Shown: positions 17,658 to 27,491 of the stretch, piece after piece
Layout: each line of letters opens with the position of its first letter
How positions within the stretch are numbered: the stretch's first letter is position 1
NCBI GenBank assembly: GCA_947625015.1
Contig: CANQMR010000006.1
Coordinates: forward strand, 1 to 64,000
Reading direction: 5' to 3'
Length of the DNA: 64,000 bases
Source of the DNA: an uncultured Lachnospiraceae bacterium
GTDB lineage: Bacteria; Bacillota; Clostridia; Lachnospirales; Lachnospiraceae
Made by a program: the position numbers and the translations under genes
The notes under the pieces: generated by a model
What the model was told of the DNA's origin: nothing
The model's input: only the letters and a program-made list of their open reading frames with translations
Database searches by the model: none

Positions 17658-19871
17658 TTAAAACTCCGGATTGGCCGGTCCGGATGGCTGTGCGGGCGTC
17701 GCCGGTCTTTGCTGTCTCGTAGCGGGAGCCGGTTTGGGTTTGGTATGTATAATAATCTCTATATCCGGCATATCCTCTTTTGTGAAGTAATCAACTTTGT
17801 CTGCACCTTCTTTTTTCACCTGAAGATAATCGACCAGCTCATTCTTCCCGTTATCAGACGCATAACTCACACTCTTAAAATGGAAGGTCTTTCCGTCCTC
17901 ATCTTTATATCCACCGTCAAGCAGTTCCAGACACTCCTCCGGATTATCCGTATACTTAAATACATAGCCGATTGTGCGGAATAAATATCCTTCCGCCAGC
18001 TTGCCCATATCCCTGCTCTCGTCAAACTCCTCACCGGTGACCGCCTGCTCGACAATGTCCCCTTCTTCATAGGAGCCGTCGCAGGTAATGTAATCTTCCC
18101 GGATCAGCCCTTTTGCCTGCTCTAATAATACATTTCCGTTAGGCGTGCGCTCATTGTTCATATCCAGCTTATACACCGACTCATTACATTCGTGTATATT
18201 TTTGCCCTTGAAATCCTGCAATTCAGCCCAATAGAAGAAATTCTTTGCGCTGTAGTTGATGCTTTTAATCTCATTTATCGCAATCAACGTCTCTTCATTC
18301 TCGCCGCTTTCCGCCTTTTGAATCTCCTCCGCCGTATACTCTTTTCCGTCGGCAGTACAAATGCTCGTAATTCCCCAATAGGTTCCGTCCTCATCCTCCT
18401 GCGGAACCATCTTGCCGCTGTCCAGTGTCAGATTCTGCTGTAAACGGTATGCGGACATTCCCCAGTCATCAATATCCTTGAACGTGATATATTCGTCTGT
18501 ATTAATCCAGACCGTCATCTTACCGGAAACAACCGTCTTATCGGGATCGTTTTTATCCTGTTTCACTGTCATTTCCTTGTAATCTTCCGGATTAAACAGC
18601 CCTGCCTGTATCGACTGGTTTGCGATTTTATCTTTTTCCTCTTTTTTCGCATTATAGGTATGCAGTACATTAAATTCCACGTTGAAGTTATTCTCTTCAA
18701 GTTTCTTTTTTGCCTCCGCTTCATCCAATCCTTCAAGGGAAGGCATGATATGTCCGTCTACCTCTAACGTTTTTTCATCATTTTGTCTGCTGTTAATTGC
18801 AACATATGCCCCGCCGGCAATGATGACACAAAGCAGGACTGCCACCAGTCCTTTTGCCCACACAGGGAACTTGCCCGTATCATTCTTTCTCTTCGCCACT
18901 TTAATCCGCTTTACCGAATTACTGTTCAGTTCCTTCAGAAAGACATCAGCGGAAGGCGTCCGTTCCTCGCTGTACACATTTAGCGCATTCATCAGCGCAT
19001 TTTCGATGTTATCCGGAATGGAAACGCCAAGTTTGGACGGCTCCTTCAACTCATCTACCAGCGTTCTCTCCACAGCCTCCTGCGGAACCACGCCGGTAAT
19101 CATGCGGTACATGACGGCGCCTAATGCATATACGTCCGTCCAGGGGCCTCTTTTTCCACTGCTCCGGTACATCTCCTCCGGCGCATACCCCTGTTTGAGA
19201 ATAATAGCCAGACTCTTGGAATTAGCCGTAGTCACATAACGCGTTGCACCGAAATCCAGCAATTTAATCTCCCCGGAATCAGTGACCATAATGGTCTCCG
19301 GCGCAATATCACAGTGAACAATATTCATTGGATGTACTTTACTTAACCCTGTCAGAATCTTGGATATAAAGGCCGCCGCTTCTTCCGGCGTGTATTTCTT
19401 ACCGGTCGCTAATATGTCCTTTAACGTCTGTCCCTGAATATATTCTGAAACCACATACCCCGTATCGTTTTCCGCTATACAGTCATATACCCTGGCAATT
19501 CCTTCCGGACTGCCCAAAGCCTGAATCCGGTTGGCCTCATTTAAAAAATTAGTCAGACCGCGTTCAAATTGCACCTGCGCGTCTCCGGAATATATCGTGA
19601 CCTCTTTCTCCCCTTCGGACCTTGTGGAAAAGTCACTGGGCAGATATTCCTTGACCACGACTTTTCTATCCGCCTCTGCATCCATACCCAGATAGGATAC
19701 GGTATGCCCGCCATAACTTAACACCCGTCCGACAATATATTTTCCTCCGACAACTGTTCCCGGCGTAAGATAATAGGATTCCTGCTTCAAAGCCGCTTCA
19801 TTAAAGCCGCAGTGGGGACAGGTGCTAAGATTATCTTCCATCTGATTCATACATCCCATGCATAATTTCAT
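17658..19871 (-). CDS. Transmembrane kinase-like receptor, probable pseudokinase, with PASTA-like ectodomain
   Basis: A 737-residue protein: zinc ribbon (LCMGC, CPHCG), kinase-fold domain (about 38-310), transmembrane helix (about 336-358) and a large outer part beginning with a PASTA-like module (LEGLDEAEAKKKLEENNF), ending in a Pro/Ala/Gln-rich tail. The ATP Lys (VVVKEYLP) and DFG (LLDFGATRY) remain, but the glycine loop is SYGGHTVSY and the catalytic loop reads HCDIAPET, so HRD Arg is Cys and the Mg-binding Asn is Thr. The expected reading is a pseudokinase that senses and scaffolds or regulates the neighbouring kinase. The reading frame is intact, so this is not simple decay. Confidence 0.82.
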   Translation of the reverse strand: MKLCMGCMNQMEDNLSTCPHCGFNEAALKQESYYLTPGTVVGGKYIVGRVLSYGGHTVSYLGMDAEADRKVVVKEYLPSDFSTRSEGEKEVTIYSGDAQVQFERGLTNFLNEANRIQALGSPEGIARVYDCIAENDTGYVVSEYIQGQTLKDILATGKKYTPEEAAAFISKILTGLSKVHPMNIVHCDIAPETIMVTDSGEIKLLDFGATRYVTTANSKSLAIILKQGYAPEEMYRSSGKRGPWTDVYALGAVMYRMITGVVPQEAVERTLVDELKEPSKLGVSIPDNIENALMNALNVYSEERTPSADVFLKELNSNSVKRIKVAKRKNDTGKFPVWAKGLVAVLLCVIIAGGAYVAINSRQNDEKTLEVDGHIMPSLEGLDEAEAKKKLEENNFNVEFNVLHTYNAKKEEKDKIANQSIQAGLFNPEDYKEMTVKQDKNDPDKTVVSGKMTVWINTDEYITFKDIDDWGMSAYRLQQNLTLDSGKMVPQEDEDGTYWGITSICTADGKEYTAEEIQKAESGENEETLIAINEIKSINYSAKNFFYWAELQDFKGKNIHECNESVYKLDMNNERTPNGNVLLEQAKGLIREDYITCDGSYEEGDIVEQAVTGEEFDESRDMGKLAEGYLFRTIGYVFKYTDNPEECLELLDGGYKDEDGKTFHFKSVSYASDNGKNELVDYLQVKKEGADKVDYFTKEDMPDIEIIIHTKPKPAPATRQQRPATPAQPSGPANPEF

Positions 19872-19892
19872 CGCTCTTATATCCTTTCTTTT

Positions 19893-22130
19893 TTAACGTG
19901 ATACTTCCTTCGTCGCAGACTTATTCACTCCATATTTGGCATATACCTGAAATGACAGTTTCTTCTTTATGGACGTTTTTGCAATCGTAAAGGTAATGGT
20001 TGTCGTTGCTTTTTTCTTTTTTATCTTAAATTGAGAATTGCATCTTGTCTTTAACGCCTTATTCAGCGATTTCTTTGTGCTGGATTTAGCCAGGCCGGAT
20101 ACAACCTTTACCGAGAACTGGTCTGCGCTATTGGCGCTGCATTTAATCGTGTACTTATATGATTTAATGCCGCCCACACTGGTATACGCCTTTTTGGATA
20201 CCTTTACAGTGGGCTTCGCTATCTGCAAATTAACCTTTACAGAATATTGTCCTCCTGCCTTATCCGTAACAACAATCTTAGGCTGATTAATTTTCTTTTT
20301 ATAATATTTTGCGGATTTCGGCGTCTTAATTGTTCCTGTTGCCTGATCAAAAGTTACATACTTCTTGTATTTGGAAGGATTCTCCATGACCTGGGAAGCC
20401 ACGCCTTCCATACCGTCTGTCACATATTTGTTAATCGACGTATTTCCGGAACCAAGTGTGACGGTAATGCTTTTTTCCACATAGGGTACGGTAAAATATT
20501 CTTTCGCCTGTTCGTTCTTCGCTGCGTCGTAATATTTACCACACGTCATACAATGATAATATTCCCGGCTGCCGGCCTTCTTTCCCTTCTCGTCAACCGC
20601 TTTTGCCACCTGATGTTCAAGACCGGTCAACTGGACAAAGTCATGCGCCGGTTTCACTACGATTTCCACAGTTTTACTTTCATAATTCTTCTTGTCTTCC
20701 GGCTCAAATGTCGCTTGGATTGTATATTCTTTGCCGTCCGACAGCACAGTATTTTCTGTGTTGCCGTCTGTATAATTCCATTTGAACTGTCCTTTTACTG
20801 CGCCTTCCGAATTAATCGGGATTTCAGATAATTTCTGTCCGCAATAGGCGGTAACCGGCGTATATTTGGGATCAGGATTGCCCTGCTTAATTGTAAATTT
20901 TGCTTCTCCATTCCTGTCTTTATAGCTGCCTGTTCCTGTAACCGTTACTGTCGCTTCACCTGCATCAGTATTATTGGCATATGTAACCGTATAATCTTCA
21001 CCTTTAACAAGTCTTCCCTTTGTAACTGTATCTGTTACAATGACCTCCGGTTTTTGTTCTTCCCCATTATAAACATATGAATCCGGGTCATCTACTTCTA
21101 CACTGATGCCGTTAGCTTTCCACTGTGCCGTATAGGTTACTGTCTCCGGCGTATCTTTAGTTATATAAGACTCGGGGTCGATTGTTACTGTTTTCTTTAC
21201 TTCTGTTTCGTCACCACATTTCCACCCCTCAAAAGTATATCCAGTTCTAGTAGGTGTTGCTAACGTGAACTTATTATCAGTTATTTTATATTGATATGTT
21301 TTTGCTTCTGTCTTGCCGTCCAGATTACCACCGTTTGGATCACATTTGATTGTATATGTTTTTTTTTCCCACTTTGCTATTAATGTTATGTCCCCTGTTA
21401 TTGGGGTGTTAAAATCAAATGGATTGTTATCTTTACACCAATTTAAAAATTTATGTCCACGTTTAGTCGGTGGTGTTGAAGGTGCTTTCACTGTATCCCC
21501 GTCTGCCACTGACTCTGTTGTTTGCGAACTTCCATTATCTGGATTAAATGTTACGGTATAGAGTTGCTTCCACTTCGCCTTTAACTCTGTGGTTTCATTT
21601 ATCGAAGTATTAAAATCAAATAGCTGTTCACCTTTATACCAGCCTGCAAATTGATAACCTTGTTTTGTTGGATCTGGTGAAGGTTTTTGTACCGTACTTC
21701 CCTTATCTATTGTTACCGACGCATTTCCAGAAAATGTTCCGCCATCACTATTAAATGTTACAGTAACCACTTCTACCCACTTTGCTTTTAACGTTACATT
21801 CCCTGTTATTTGAGTGTTAAAATCAAATTGCTGTTCAGTATTACCTTCTTTTTCTTCATACCAATAATCAAATCTATATCCAGTTTTAGTTGGATTTTCT
21901 GGCTTTTGATTTCCTATAGTTTCATTCTCGTTTACTGATACTGTTTTGTTGCCTGTTGTTGTTTCATCACTCCATGTTCCACCATCTGGGTCAAATGTTA
22001 CAGTATATTCCGTAGCAGCTTCTTCTGCCTTTACCCCTAAAGTAAATGCCGGCAAATTAACTACATTTAACACCATTACCAATGTCAGTATCCATGCAAT
22101 ACACCTTTTGCCCATAGTTCTTTTTTCCAT
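19893..22130 (-). CDS. Secreted/surface InlB-repeat (Listeria-Bacteroides repeat) protein
   Basis: A protein of about 745 residues with a signal peptide (hydrophobic run WILTLVMVLNVVNLPAF, cut near VKAEE), then four or five InlB B-type repeats of about 65-75 residues (each with VTFdpdGG and GYxFxxWY or GWK, then ItxdxTLkAKW). A domain with YNGEEQKP and ATVTVTGTGSY follows, as in MBG/Ig-like modules, then a Lys-rich C-terminal region. No LPXTG anchor is visible. Start: the track ATG (22142) has AAAGG only one base away; the ATG at 22130 (MEKRTMGKR) fits a signal peptide better, but this is uncertain. Such repeats are common in adhesins. Its place between kinase receptors suggests a surface output or partner. 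Confidence 0.82.
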   Translation of the reverse strand: MEKRTMGKRCIAWILTLVMVLNVVNLPAFTLGVKAEEAATEYTVTFDPDGGTWSDETTTGNKTVSVNENETIGNQKPENPTKTGYRFDYWYEEKEGNTEQQFDFNTQITGNVTLKAKWVEVVTVTFNSDGGTFSGNASVTIDKGSTVQKPSPDPTKQGYQFAGWYKGEQLFDFNTSINETTELKAKWKQLYTVTFNPDNGSSQTTESVADGDTVKAPSTPPTKRGHKFLNWCKDNNPFDFNTPITGDITLIAKWEKKTYTIKCDPNGGNLDGKTEAKTYQYKITDNKFTLATPTRTGYTFEGWKCGDETEVKKTVTIDPESYITKDTPETVTYTAQWKANGISVEVDDPDSYVYNGEEQKPEVIVTDTVTKGRLVKGEDYTVTYANNTDAGEATVTVTGTGSYKDRNGEAKFTIKQGNPDPKYTPVTAYCGQKLSEIPINSEGAVKGQFKWNYTDGNTENTVLSDGKEYTIQATFEPEDKKNYESKTVEIVVKPAHDFVQLTGLEHQVAKAVDEKGKKAGSREYYHCMTCGKYYDAAKNEQAKEYFTVPYVEKSITVTLGSGNTSINKYVTDGMEGVASQVMENPSKYKKYVTFDQATGTIKTPKSAKYYKKKINQPKIVVTDKAGGQYSVKVNLQIAKPTVKVSKKAYTSVGGIKSYKYTIKCSANSADQFSVKVVSGLAKSSTKKSLNKALKTRCNSQFKIKKKKATTTITFTIAKTSIKKKLSFQVYAKYGVNKSATKEVSR

Positions 22131-22151
22131 AAAAATCACCATACCTTTCTG

Positions 22152-24668
22152 CTACTCATTCCGGCTTGCTGCTTCCCCTACAGTTGTTACCTCTGTAGTT
22201 GCTTCTTCTACCGTTGTTTGCTCTGTACTTGTATCTTCCGCAGTTTCCTCCTGCGTTGTCTCCCCTTCGGCAGTCTGTTCTGTATTCCTGCTGTTAATAT
22301 ACTCGCTGCAATACTGCGTCAGGTCATTTTCTTCCGCAATTTTTCCTGCGTCTGCTGTTTTTATATATTGATACATATCTCCCGTAATATTTCCGATAAT
22401 GATTGAATCCGCCTGTTGCTTATACAGTTCAATAAAATCCGTCATATTATTATGGGTTTCTGCAAATTTTATCAACTGGTCTTTTAAAATAGGGAATGTG
22501 GTCGCAATACCCGTATTAATCTTTTTTTCCTGTGCAACCTCATTCATCATTACATATAACATCCGCTTACAGGCGATAATCTGCTCCTCATCCGACGCCG
22601 CCCGGATGCTATACCGTTCCGCATAGATAACCGGCATCTCTCCCCTGTCGTTGAGCACAACATATGTATCAAAATTCTTAACCTTATTCCTCAGCTCCGG
22701 ACTATTCTCCTCTTCCTTAACCGTCATATACTTACGAAATGCCACCCCTGCAACAATATTGTTCCCGCAGGCCGCCTCAAACGGGGCCTCTTCTGCGTCG
22801 CTTTCCGTCTCCGCTAAGGCCGTATTCAACTGCCATTTCTTCAAATATGCTTCTCTGTTCATTTTTTGTATTCTGCTCAACATTGTACAATTCGGTATTG
22901 TACCCTGTCCTGCAAAGAACTTACTCCAGTCGGAATCATTTGCCGCCACACAGGTCATAAGCGCAGGCTTGTAAAACGCCAGCATATTCTGCTTTTCCTG
23001 ATTATCCGAAGCGGCCGCCTGTCCGTTATTGGAAAACAATGCCAGTAAATCGCTTTCCTTGATTGTCTTTATTCCTTCTCCGCCGCCTGTGTCCGCCTCA
23101 TCTGCAATTACCTTTGATTTTTCCTCTAAGGTATTCTCATCTTTTGTCTCTAAACTGCCGGCGTATACAAGCACCGTATCCAATCCGGTCGGCAATTCCG
23201 TATAATCCGGAAATTCCTGTTCGTAAGTCTCCCTGACAAGATACGCATAATTCTCATCTGCATCTAATTCATCATACAGGCCTTCCAAAGATACAAGATC
23301 CTTTTTCTGCGCTGACGAGACATGGTCCGTAAGATACATGTTCGGCAGACTTTCCTCCGGCGTGTTTGCAAGGGCCGTTTCCATGTCCGGCTGTACCTCG
23401 ACATTTACCGTTACTTTCTCATTTTCCTTCCAGAATTTATCCCATTCCGAATTATTTAAATCGCCTCTTTTGAATCCGCGCTCCTCTAGTTCCTCTAACT
23501 GTTTCTTCTGGTCTTCGTTTTCTACCCAGATAGTAATCGTTGTCTCTTTATTGATTGTTGAATCAAATATCTCGCTCTCCGGCCTTAATACCGTTTTCAT
23601 CAGTGTGATTGTTACGCCCAAAGCCAGAATCAGCGTAGCCACGCTGCCGATAATCCAGTTCCGCTTCCGTTTTTTCCGGCGTATCTTATCCTTGGGATAT
23701 TCGGCCACGCGCTTATTTCTCAACGCTTCCTCAAACTGCTGTATTCCCTGATACCGCAATTCCGGCCGCACAGCCATTGCCTCCATGACGGCGCGGTCCA
23801 CATTAGAATTTATCTTAACCCCTAACTCCAGCGGAGATTTCATCTTGTCTTTATATTCCCGCTCCGTAGACTCAACCGGCTTTTTCCCGGTAAGCATCTG
23901 ATACAGAATCGCTCCCACAGAATAGATATCCGTATAGAATCCCTGCCGGCTCTTATCCCGGTACTGTTCCGGTGCGGAATATCCCACTTTAATGACCTTC
24001 TCCGCCGCCATACCTTCCTTGCTGTCATTCAGCAAAGCAGCGCCGAAATCAAAGACTTTAATGGATTTTTCGTCCGTAATAAAAATATTGTCCGGACTGA
24101 TATCCCGGTGGATAATCCCCTTGCTGTGAATCTTTTTTACCGCTTCGATAATCGGCATAATCACGCTTAAGGCCACATCCGGCGGCATCGCACCCTGTTT
24201 TTCCAGATAGTCTTTAAGCAGAATGCCGTCAATGTATTCCATGATAATGTAGGCGGTTCCATTTTCCTCAAAATAGTCGTAAATATTAACAATATCCTTG
24301 GCCTTGCCAAACTGGGCTACGCTCTGCGCCTCCATAAGAAACCTTTTTAACTGCTCGCTGTACTGCACCCGTTTCTCTCCGGACAGCAATCCCACTTTAT
24401 TCTGTCCCGGCGAGCGGTTTACCAGACCGATGGGATAAAATTCCTTAGCGGCAACCGTAATACCCAGCGTAGTATCATAACATTTATAGGTAATGCCAAA
24501 ACCGCCAAAGCCGATTACGGTTCCCACAATAAAATGATTTCCCAGAATAGTTCCCGGAGTCAGGCAATGGGGCTGTACCGGAGGAGTTCCCTCAACATAA
24601 CCGCAGTATGGGCATACCTCATACTGTCCCTTTACACTAAAACAATTCATACATAATTCGCTAGCCAT
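22152..24668 (-). CDS. Transmembrane serine/threonine kinase fused to solute-binding-protein-like ectodomain
   Basis: The 838-residue receptor has a zinc ribbon (LCMNC, CPYCG) and a kinase domain (about 38-310) with GFGGFGITY, VAAKEFYP, HRDISPDN and DFGAALL, apparently active. A transmembrane helix (about 328-350) is followed by an outer domain of about 440 residues that starts TTITIWVENEDQ and reads like a family 1 extracellular sugar-binding protein. The protein ends in a Thr/Glu-rich tail. A substrate-binding domain directly joined to a Ser/Thr kinase would let a small ligand control phosphorylation. The downstream InlB-repeat gene follows within 25 bases. Kinase call is firm; the solute-binding assignment rests on length, the ITIWV start and overall pattern. 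Confidence 0.85.
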   Translation of the reverse strand: MASELCMNCFSVKGQYEVCPYCGYVEGTPPVQPHCLTPGTILGNHFIVGTVIGFGGFGITYKCYDTTLGITVAAKEFYPIGLVNRSPGQNKVGLLSGEKRVQYSEQLKRFLMEAQSVAQFGKAKDIVNIYDYFEENGTAYIIMEYIDGILLKDYLEKQGAMPPDVALSVIMPIIEAVKKIHSKGIIHRDISPDNIFITDEKSIKVFDFGAALLNDSKEGMAAEKVIKVGYSAPEQYRDKSRQGFYTDIYSVGAILYQMLTGKKPVESTEREYKDKMKSPLELGVKINSNVDRAVMEAMAVRPELRYQGIQQFEEALRNKRVAEYPKDKIRRKKRKRNWIIGSVATLILALGVTITLMKTVLRPESEIFDSTINKETTITIWVENEDQKKQLEELEERGFKRGDLNNSEWDKFWKENEKVTVNVEVQPDMETALANTPEESLPNMYLTDHVSSAQKKDLVSLEGLYDELDADENYAYLVRETYEQEFPDYTELPTGLDTVLVYAGSLETKDENTLEEKSKVIADEADTGGGEGIKTIKESDLLALFSNNGQAAASDNQEKQNMLAFYKPALMTCVAANDSDWSKFFAGQGTIPNCTMLSRIQKMNREAYLKKWQLNTALAETESDAEEAPFEAACGNNIVAGVAFRKYMTVKEEENSPELRNKVKNFDTYVVLNDRGEMPVIYAERYSIRAASDEEQIIACKRMLYVMMNEVAQEKKINTGIATTFPILKDQLIKFAETHNNMTDFIELYKQQADSIIIGNITGDMYQYIKTADAGKIAEENDLTQYCSEYINSRNTEQTAEGETTQEETAEDTSTEQTTVEEATTEVTTVGEAASRNE

Positions 24669-24681
24669 ATCTACACTCCTT

Positions 24682-25704
24682 CTATTCTAACCGAAACGTA
24701 TTGCGTTCATCACCTATGGCAATTACCGAACCGGCGGCAATCTCTATTTCAATATTCTGCGGCAGACAATCTTCAGATCCGTCTATAAACGTGCCGTTGC
24801 TTGAGGAGTCCTTAATCCAGAATTTTTCTCCATCCCACCTGATATAACAGTGGTTACGGCTCACCATATCCTGATCCTCAAACACAAGGTCATTGTTTGG
24901 CATCCGTCCTAACCGTATACTTTCTCCTTTCTGGAAAGGAATCTCTGCGCCCTGATAAAGTCCTGTCAACCCGACCATTACGCCCTTTGGCGGCCCCGGA
25001 ACATACTGCCGGCTTTCCGGCTCCGCCGGTTCGGCAGGAATCTCCGGTTCAACGGGGGCCTCCGGTTCGGCAGGCGTATCCGCCACAGCGGGCATTTCCG
25101 GTTCAACAAAGGACTCCGATTCAGCAGACGCATCCGCTTCAACAGGCGTTTCTTCCTGCTGGATAATATTATATCTGGACTGAACCTGCTCCTGCTTTAA
25201 TTCCCTCACCTGGGGAATATCTGTAATCACCGGGTCTTCAAACTGTTCTTCTTTCGTCAGCAAAGCAAAAAGCGCAATCAAACTGGCAATCAGGGAGCAT
25301 GCCAGATTCAAATAACCGGCAATATCCCGACTATACTCTTCTTCTTTTGGAAAATAATGGGTCATGGATAAGAACAGCGCTGCGTATAGTCCCAATACCG
25401 CAAATATTAAAACGCTGCTTACTTTCTGCCGGTCATTGCCGACAATTCCCCAGATTCCGGCTATCAATGAGACAAGCAGCGGGAGGACAATGAAAGCCAG
25501 TATCCATATCAGCCTTCCGGTAGTCCATTCTCCCGCATACGGAGCCTCTGCCTTAAGCGCCTGGCTCACATACTTCCACTGAGGATAGTGATCAATCCCA
25601 TAAGGGTGATTATCACATTTTGCCATGGGCAGAAAAAATATAATAATATTTAATAAAATGCAAACGCTTCCAGCGATGCGCAGATTTTTTGCCTTGCGAT
25701 TCAT
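24682..25704 (-). CDS. Four-helix membrane protein with Pro/Glu linker and C-terminal FHA domain
   Basis: In this 340-residue protein a first helix (about 8-26) and an outer loop are followed by three helices (about 65-145), a long Pro/Glu/Ala linker with repeated EPExP units (about 190-235), and a well-formed FHA domain (about 245-340: LGRMPNND, SRNHCYIRWD, SSNGTFIDG). The FHA keeps Arg, Ser, His and Asn-Gly, so phosphothreonine binding is likely. The linker should act as a flexible tether in the cytoplasm. It lies 13 bases upstream of the kinase/solute-binding fusion gene, a likely partner. Confidence 0.82.
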   Translation of the reverse strand: MNRKAKNLRIAGSVCILLNIIIFFLPMAKCDNHPYGIDHYPQWKYVSQALKAEAPYAGEWTTGRLIWILAFIVLPLLVSLIAGIWGIVGNDRQKVSSVLIFAVLGLYAALFLSMTHYFPKEEEYSRDIAGYLNLACSLIASLIALFALLTKEEQFEDPVITDIPQVRELKQEQVQSRYNIIQQEETPVEADASAESESFVEPEMPAVADTPAEPEAPVEPEIPAEPAEPESRQYVPGPPKGVMVGLTGLYQGAEIPFQKGESIRLGRMPNNDLVFEDQDMVSRNHCYIRWDGEKFWIKDSSSNGTFIDGSEDCLPQNIEIEIAAGSVIAIGDERNTFRLE

Positions 25705-25734
25705 AAAAATGCCTCTTCTCTTTATCTATGTATT

Positions 25735-26562
25735 TTACTTCTGTGCTTTGTTCTTCATTTCTTCCAAAATGGTATTCCAGTTAAATTCCTTGTTGCACAA
25801 TGGGATGAACAAAAGGTTGACGTCGCCCACTGCAATTACGTCATATGCGTTTAACTGTACCGGGCTAAGCACTACCTGCTCATTCCGGTATACCAGCGTA
25901 CTTGCGTCTCCCGGCTGTACCAGATACAGATGCTCCTTCGGTTCGTAAACCACGATGGCGTGGCGTTCTCTTGATACGCTCTTGTCTTCCGTAAGGGCAA
26001 CATCCATCTGCGGACTCCGGCCTATAAAATTCTTGCCTACCTTTAAACGGAAATCCGTACCGATATGCGCGCCGCCAAGCGCAACTAACCAGCCGACACA
26101 TGGCGTGCTGACCTTATTTACCTGCGGTTTTGCCGGTGCGCTGGCAACAGGCGCCTTATTGGCTGAATCAGAAGCCGGCTCGCTAAAAAATTCGTCATCA
26201 AAGAATCCTACTGTATGGTCGTCGTCATCATCATATGCCTCCGGTGCATTTGACGGCATATTCAAAGATACGGTAGGCGTATCCATTGCGTTGTCCAATT
26301 CCATAGTCGGCTCATCAGCGCCAAATCCGGCAACCGGCAAATCGGCAACCGGTAAATCAGCCTCCGGCATGGACGCTATTGGTGAAACAGACGCTGTCGG
26401 CATTGATTGAATCGGCTGTGCTGAAACTGACTCCGTCACATCCCCTTCCGTAAATACCGTTGTCAGGCTGTCGTCCGCAGCGCTTCCCCCTGCGCAATGC
26501 GGGCAGGTTGGGTACTTCTCCTTGTCATAAAAATGTCCATTCTCACATCTGCTTAAATTCAT
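25735..26562 (-). CDS. Soluble FHA-domain protein with zinc-knuckle-like N-terminus and Thr-containing acidic motifs
   Basis: A 275-residue cytosolic protein. The N-terminus (RCENGHFYD, CPHC) is a short zinc-binding motif also found in the 30709 protein. Residues about 28-140 are disordered and acidic with several Thr sites (LTTVF, EPTMEL, TPTVSL, DDHTVGF). The C-terminal half is an FHA domain (about 150-255: IGRSPQMD, SRERHAIVVYE). This layout recalls GarA/OdhI-type regulators in which an N-terminal phosphothreonine binds the protein's own FHA domain. That parallel is inference. It lies directly downstream of a PP2C phosphatase gene. Confidence 0.82.
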   Translation of the reverse strand: MNLSRCENGHFYDKEKYPTCPHCAGGSAADDSLTTVFTEGDVTESVSAQPIQSMPTASVSPIASMPEADLPVADLPVAGFGADEPTMELDNAMDTPTVSLNMPSNAPEAYDDDDDHTVGFFDDEFFSEPASDSANKAPVASAPAKPQVNKVSTPCVGWLVALGGAHIGTDFRLKVGKNFIGRSPQMDVALTEDKSVSRERHAIVVYEPKEHLYLVQPGDASTLVYRNEQVVLSPVQLNAYDVIAVGDVNLLFIPLCNKEFNWNTILEEMKNKAQK

Positions 26563-26598
26563 ATTTTTATCCCCTTTCCTTTATAGGTTTTGTATATA

Positions 26599-27489
26599 TC
26601 ACCTGTTTGGTGATGATATATTTTTAATATCTTTTTCCTGATAATGAATCAGCACCACTGTTGTATTATCCTGTGAATGTGAATTTGCATGGGTTGCCGC
26701 CTCCACAAGAGCCTGTGCCTTCATCTCAGGCTTTACTGCATCCGCAGTAATAATCTTCTTTATCTGCGCATCCGGCAGGGTCTTTGTTATTCCGTCGCTG
26801 CACAGCATAATGACGTCTCCAAACTGCATCTCAAAAGGCGTAGTGTTAATATCCATCAGACTGACGTTGCCAATCCCAAGGAAACTGATTAACGCTTCCT
26901 TCTGCCGTTTTGCCTTTGCCTCTTCCATCGTCAGCTTACCGGCCTCTACCATTTCCTGAAGCCGCAGCCAGTAATTATGGTCTCTCGTAACCTGCTGGAT
27001 CTGGTTTCCCCGTATAATATAAATCCGGCTGTCACCCACAGAAGCCCAGTATAAATAATGGTCTTCCGCAATACAGGCAACCATTGTTGTGCCGGAGCCT
27101 TTGCCGTCCTCCTTGGGAAACTCGGCAATCGTCCGGTCAATCGCCCGAATCCCGCTTCTGAAAAATTCCGGGATATTTACCTCCGGCAGTTTCTCTATCT
27201 TGCTGAATCCCTGTACCATCATCTGGATTGCCGTCTGACTCGCCTTGCCGCCGTCAGCCATTCCGCCCATGCCGTCGCAGACCAACGCCATAATACGCGT
27301 TTTCTTATTGGACGCCAACACTTTACTGGGCGTAACATACACTGCGTCCTGCTGATATTTACGGTTACCTGTGGCCGTACATACCATTGTCGTCAACTCG
27401 GGTACCTTGCGCTCCACATGATGCGATACCTGCTCCGGCTCATTTGTATTTCCAAGCTGTCTTTGCGTCTCCTTCTTTCTGCCAAACAT
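26599..27489 (-). CDS. PP2C-family serine/threonine phosphatase
   Basis: The 296-residue soluble phosphatase has all metal-binding motifs: RKYQQDA, CDGMGGMADGG, SGTTMV, VGDSRIY, LCSDGITKTL and DNTTVV. It should remove phosphate from Ser/Thr on kinases and FHA partners. The ORF track start at 27549 is too early; ATG at 27489 (MFGRKKE) has a strong GGAGGTGG, which is part of the last codons of the upstream kinase-FHA gene, with the start two bases after its TAG. That spacing indicates tight translational coupling of kinase and phosphatase. The N-terminal 40 residues before the catalytic core are unstructured and basic. It differs clearly from the other PP2C of the cluster. Confidence 0.92.
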   Translation of the reverse strand: MFGRKKETQRQLGNTNEPEQVSHHVERKVPELTTMVCTATGNRKYQQDAVYVTPSKVLASNKKTRIMALVCDGMGGMADGGKASQTAIQMMVQGFSKIEKLPEVNIPEFFRSGIRAIDRTIAEFPKEDGKGSGTTMVACIAEDHYLYWASVGDSRIYIIRGNQIQQVTRDHNYWLRLQEMVEAGKLTMEEAKAKRQKEALISFLGIGNVSLMDINTTPFEMQFGDVIMLCSDGITKTLPDAQIKKIITADAVKPEMKAQALVEAATHANSHSQDNTTVVLIHYQEKDIKNISSPNR

Positions 27490-27491
27490 TC

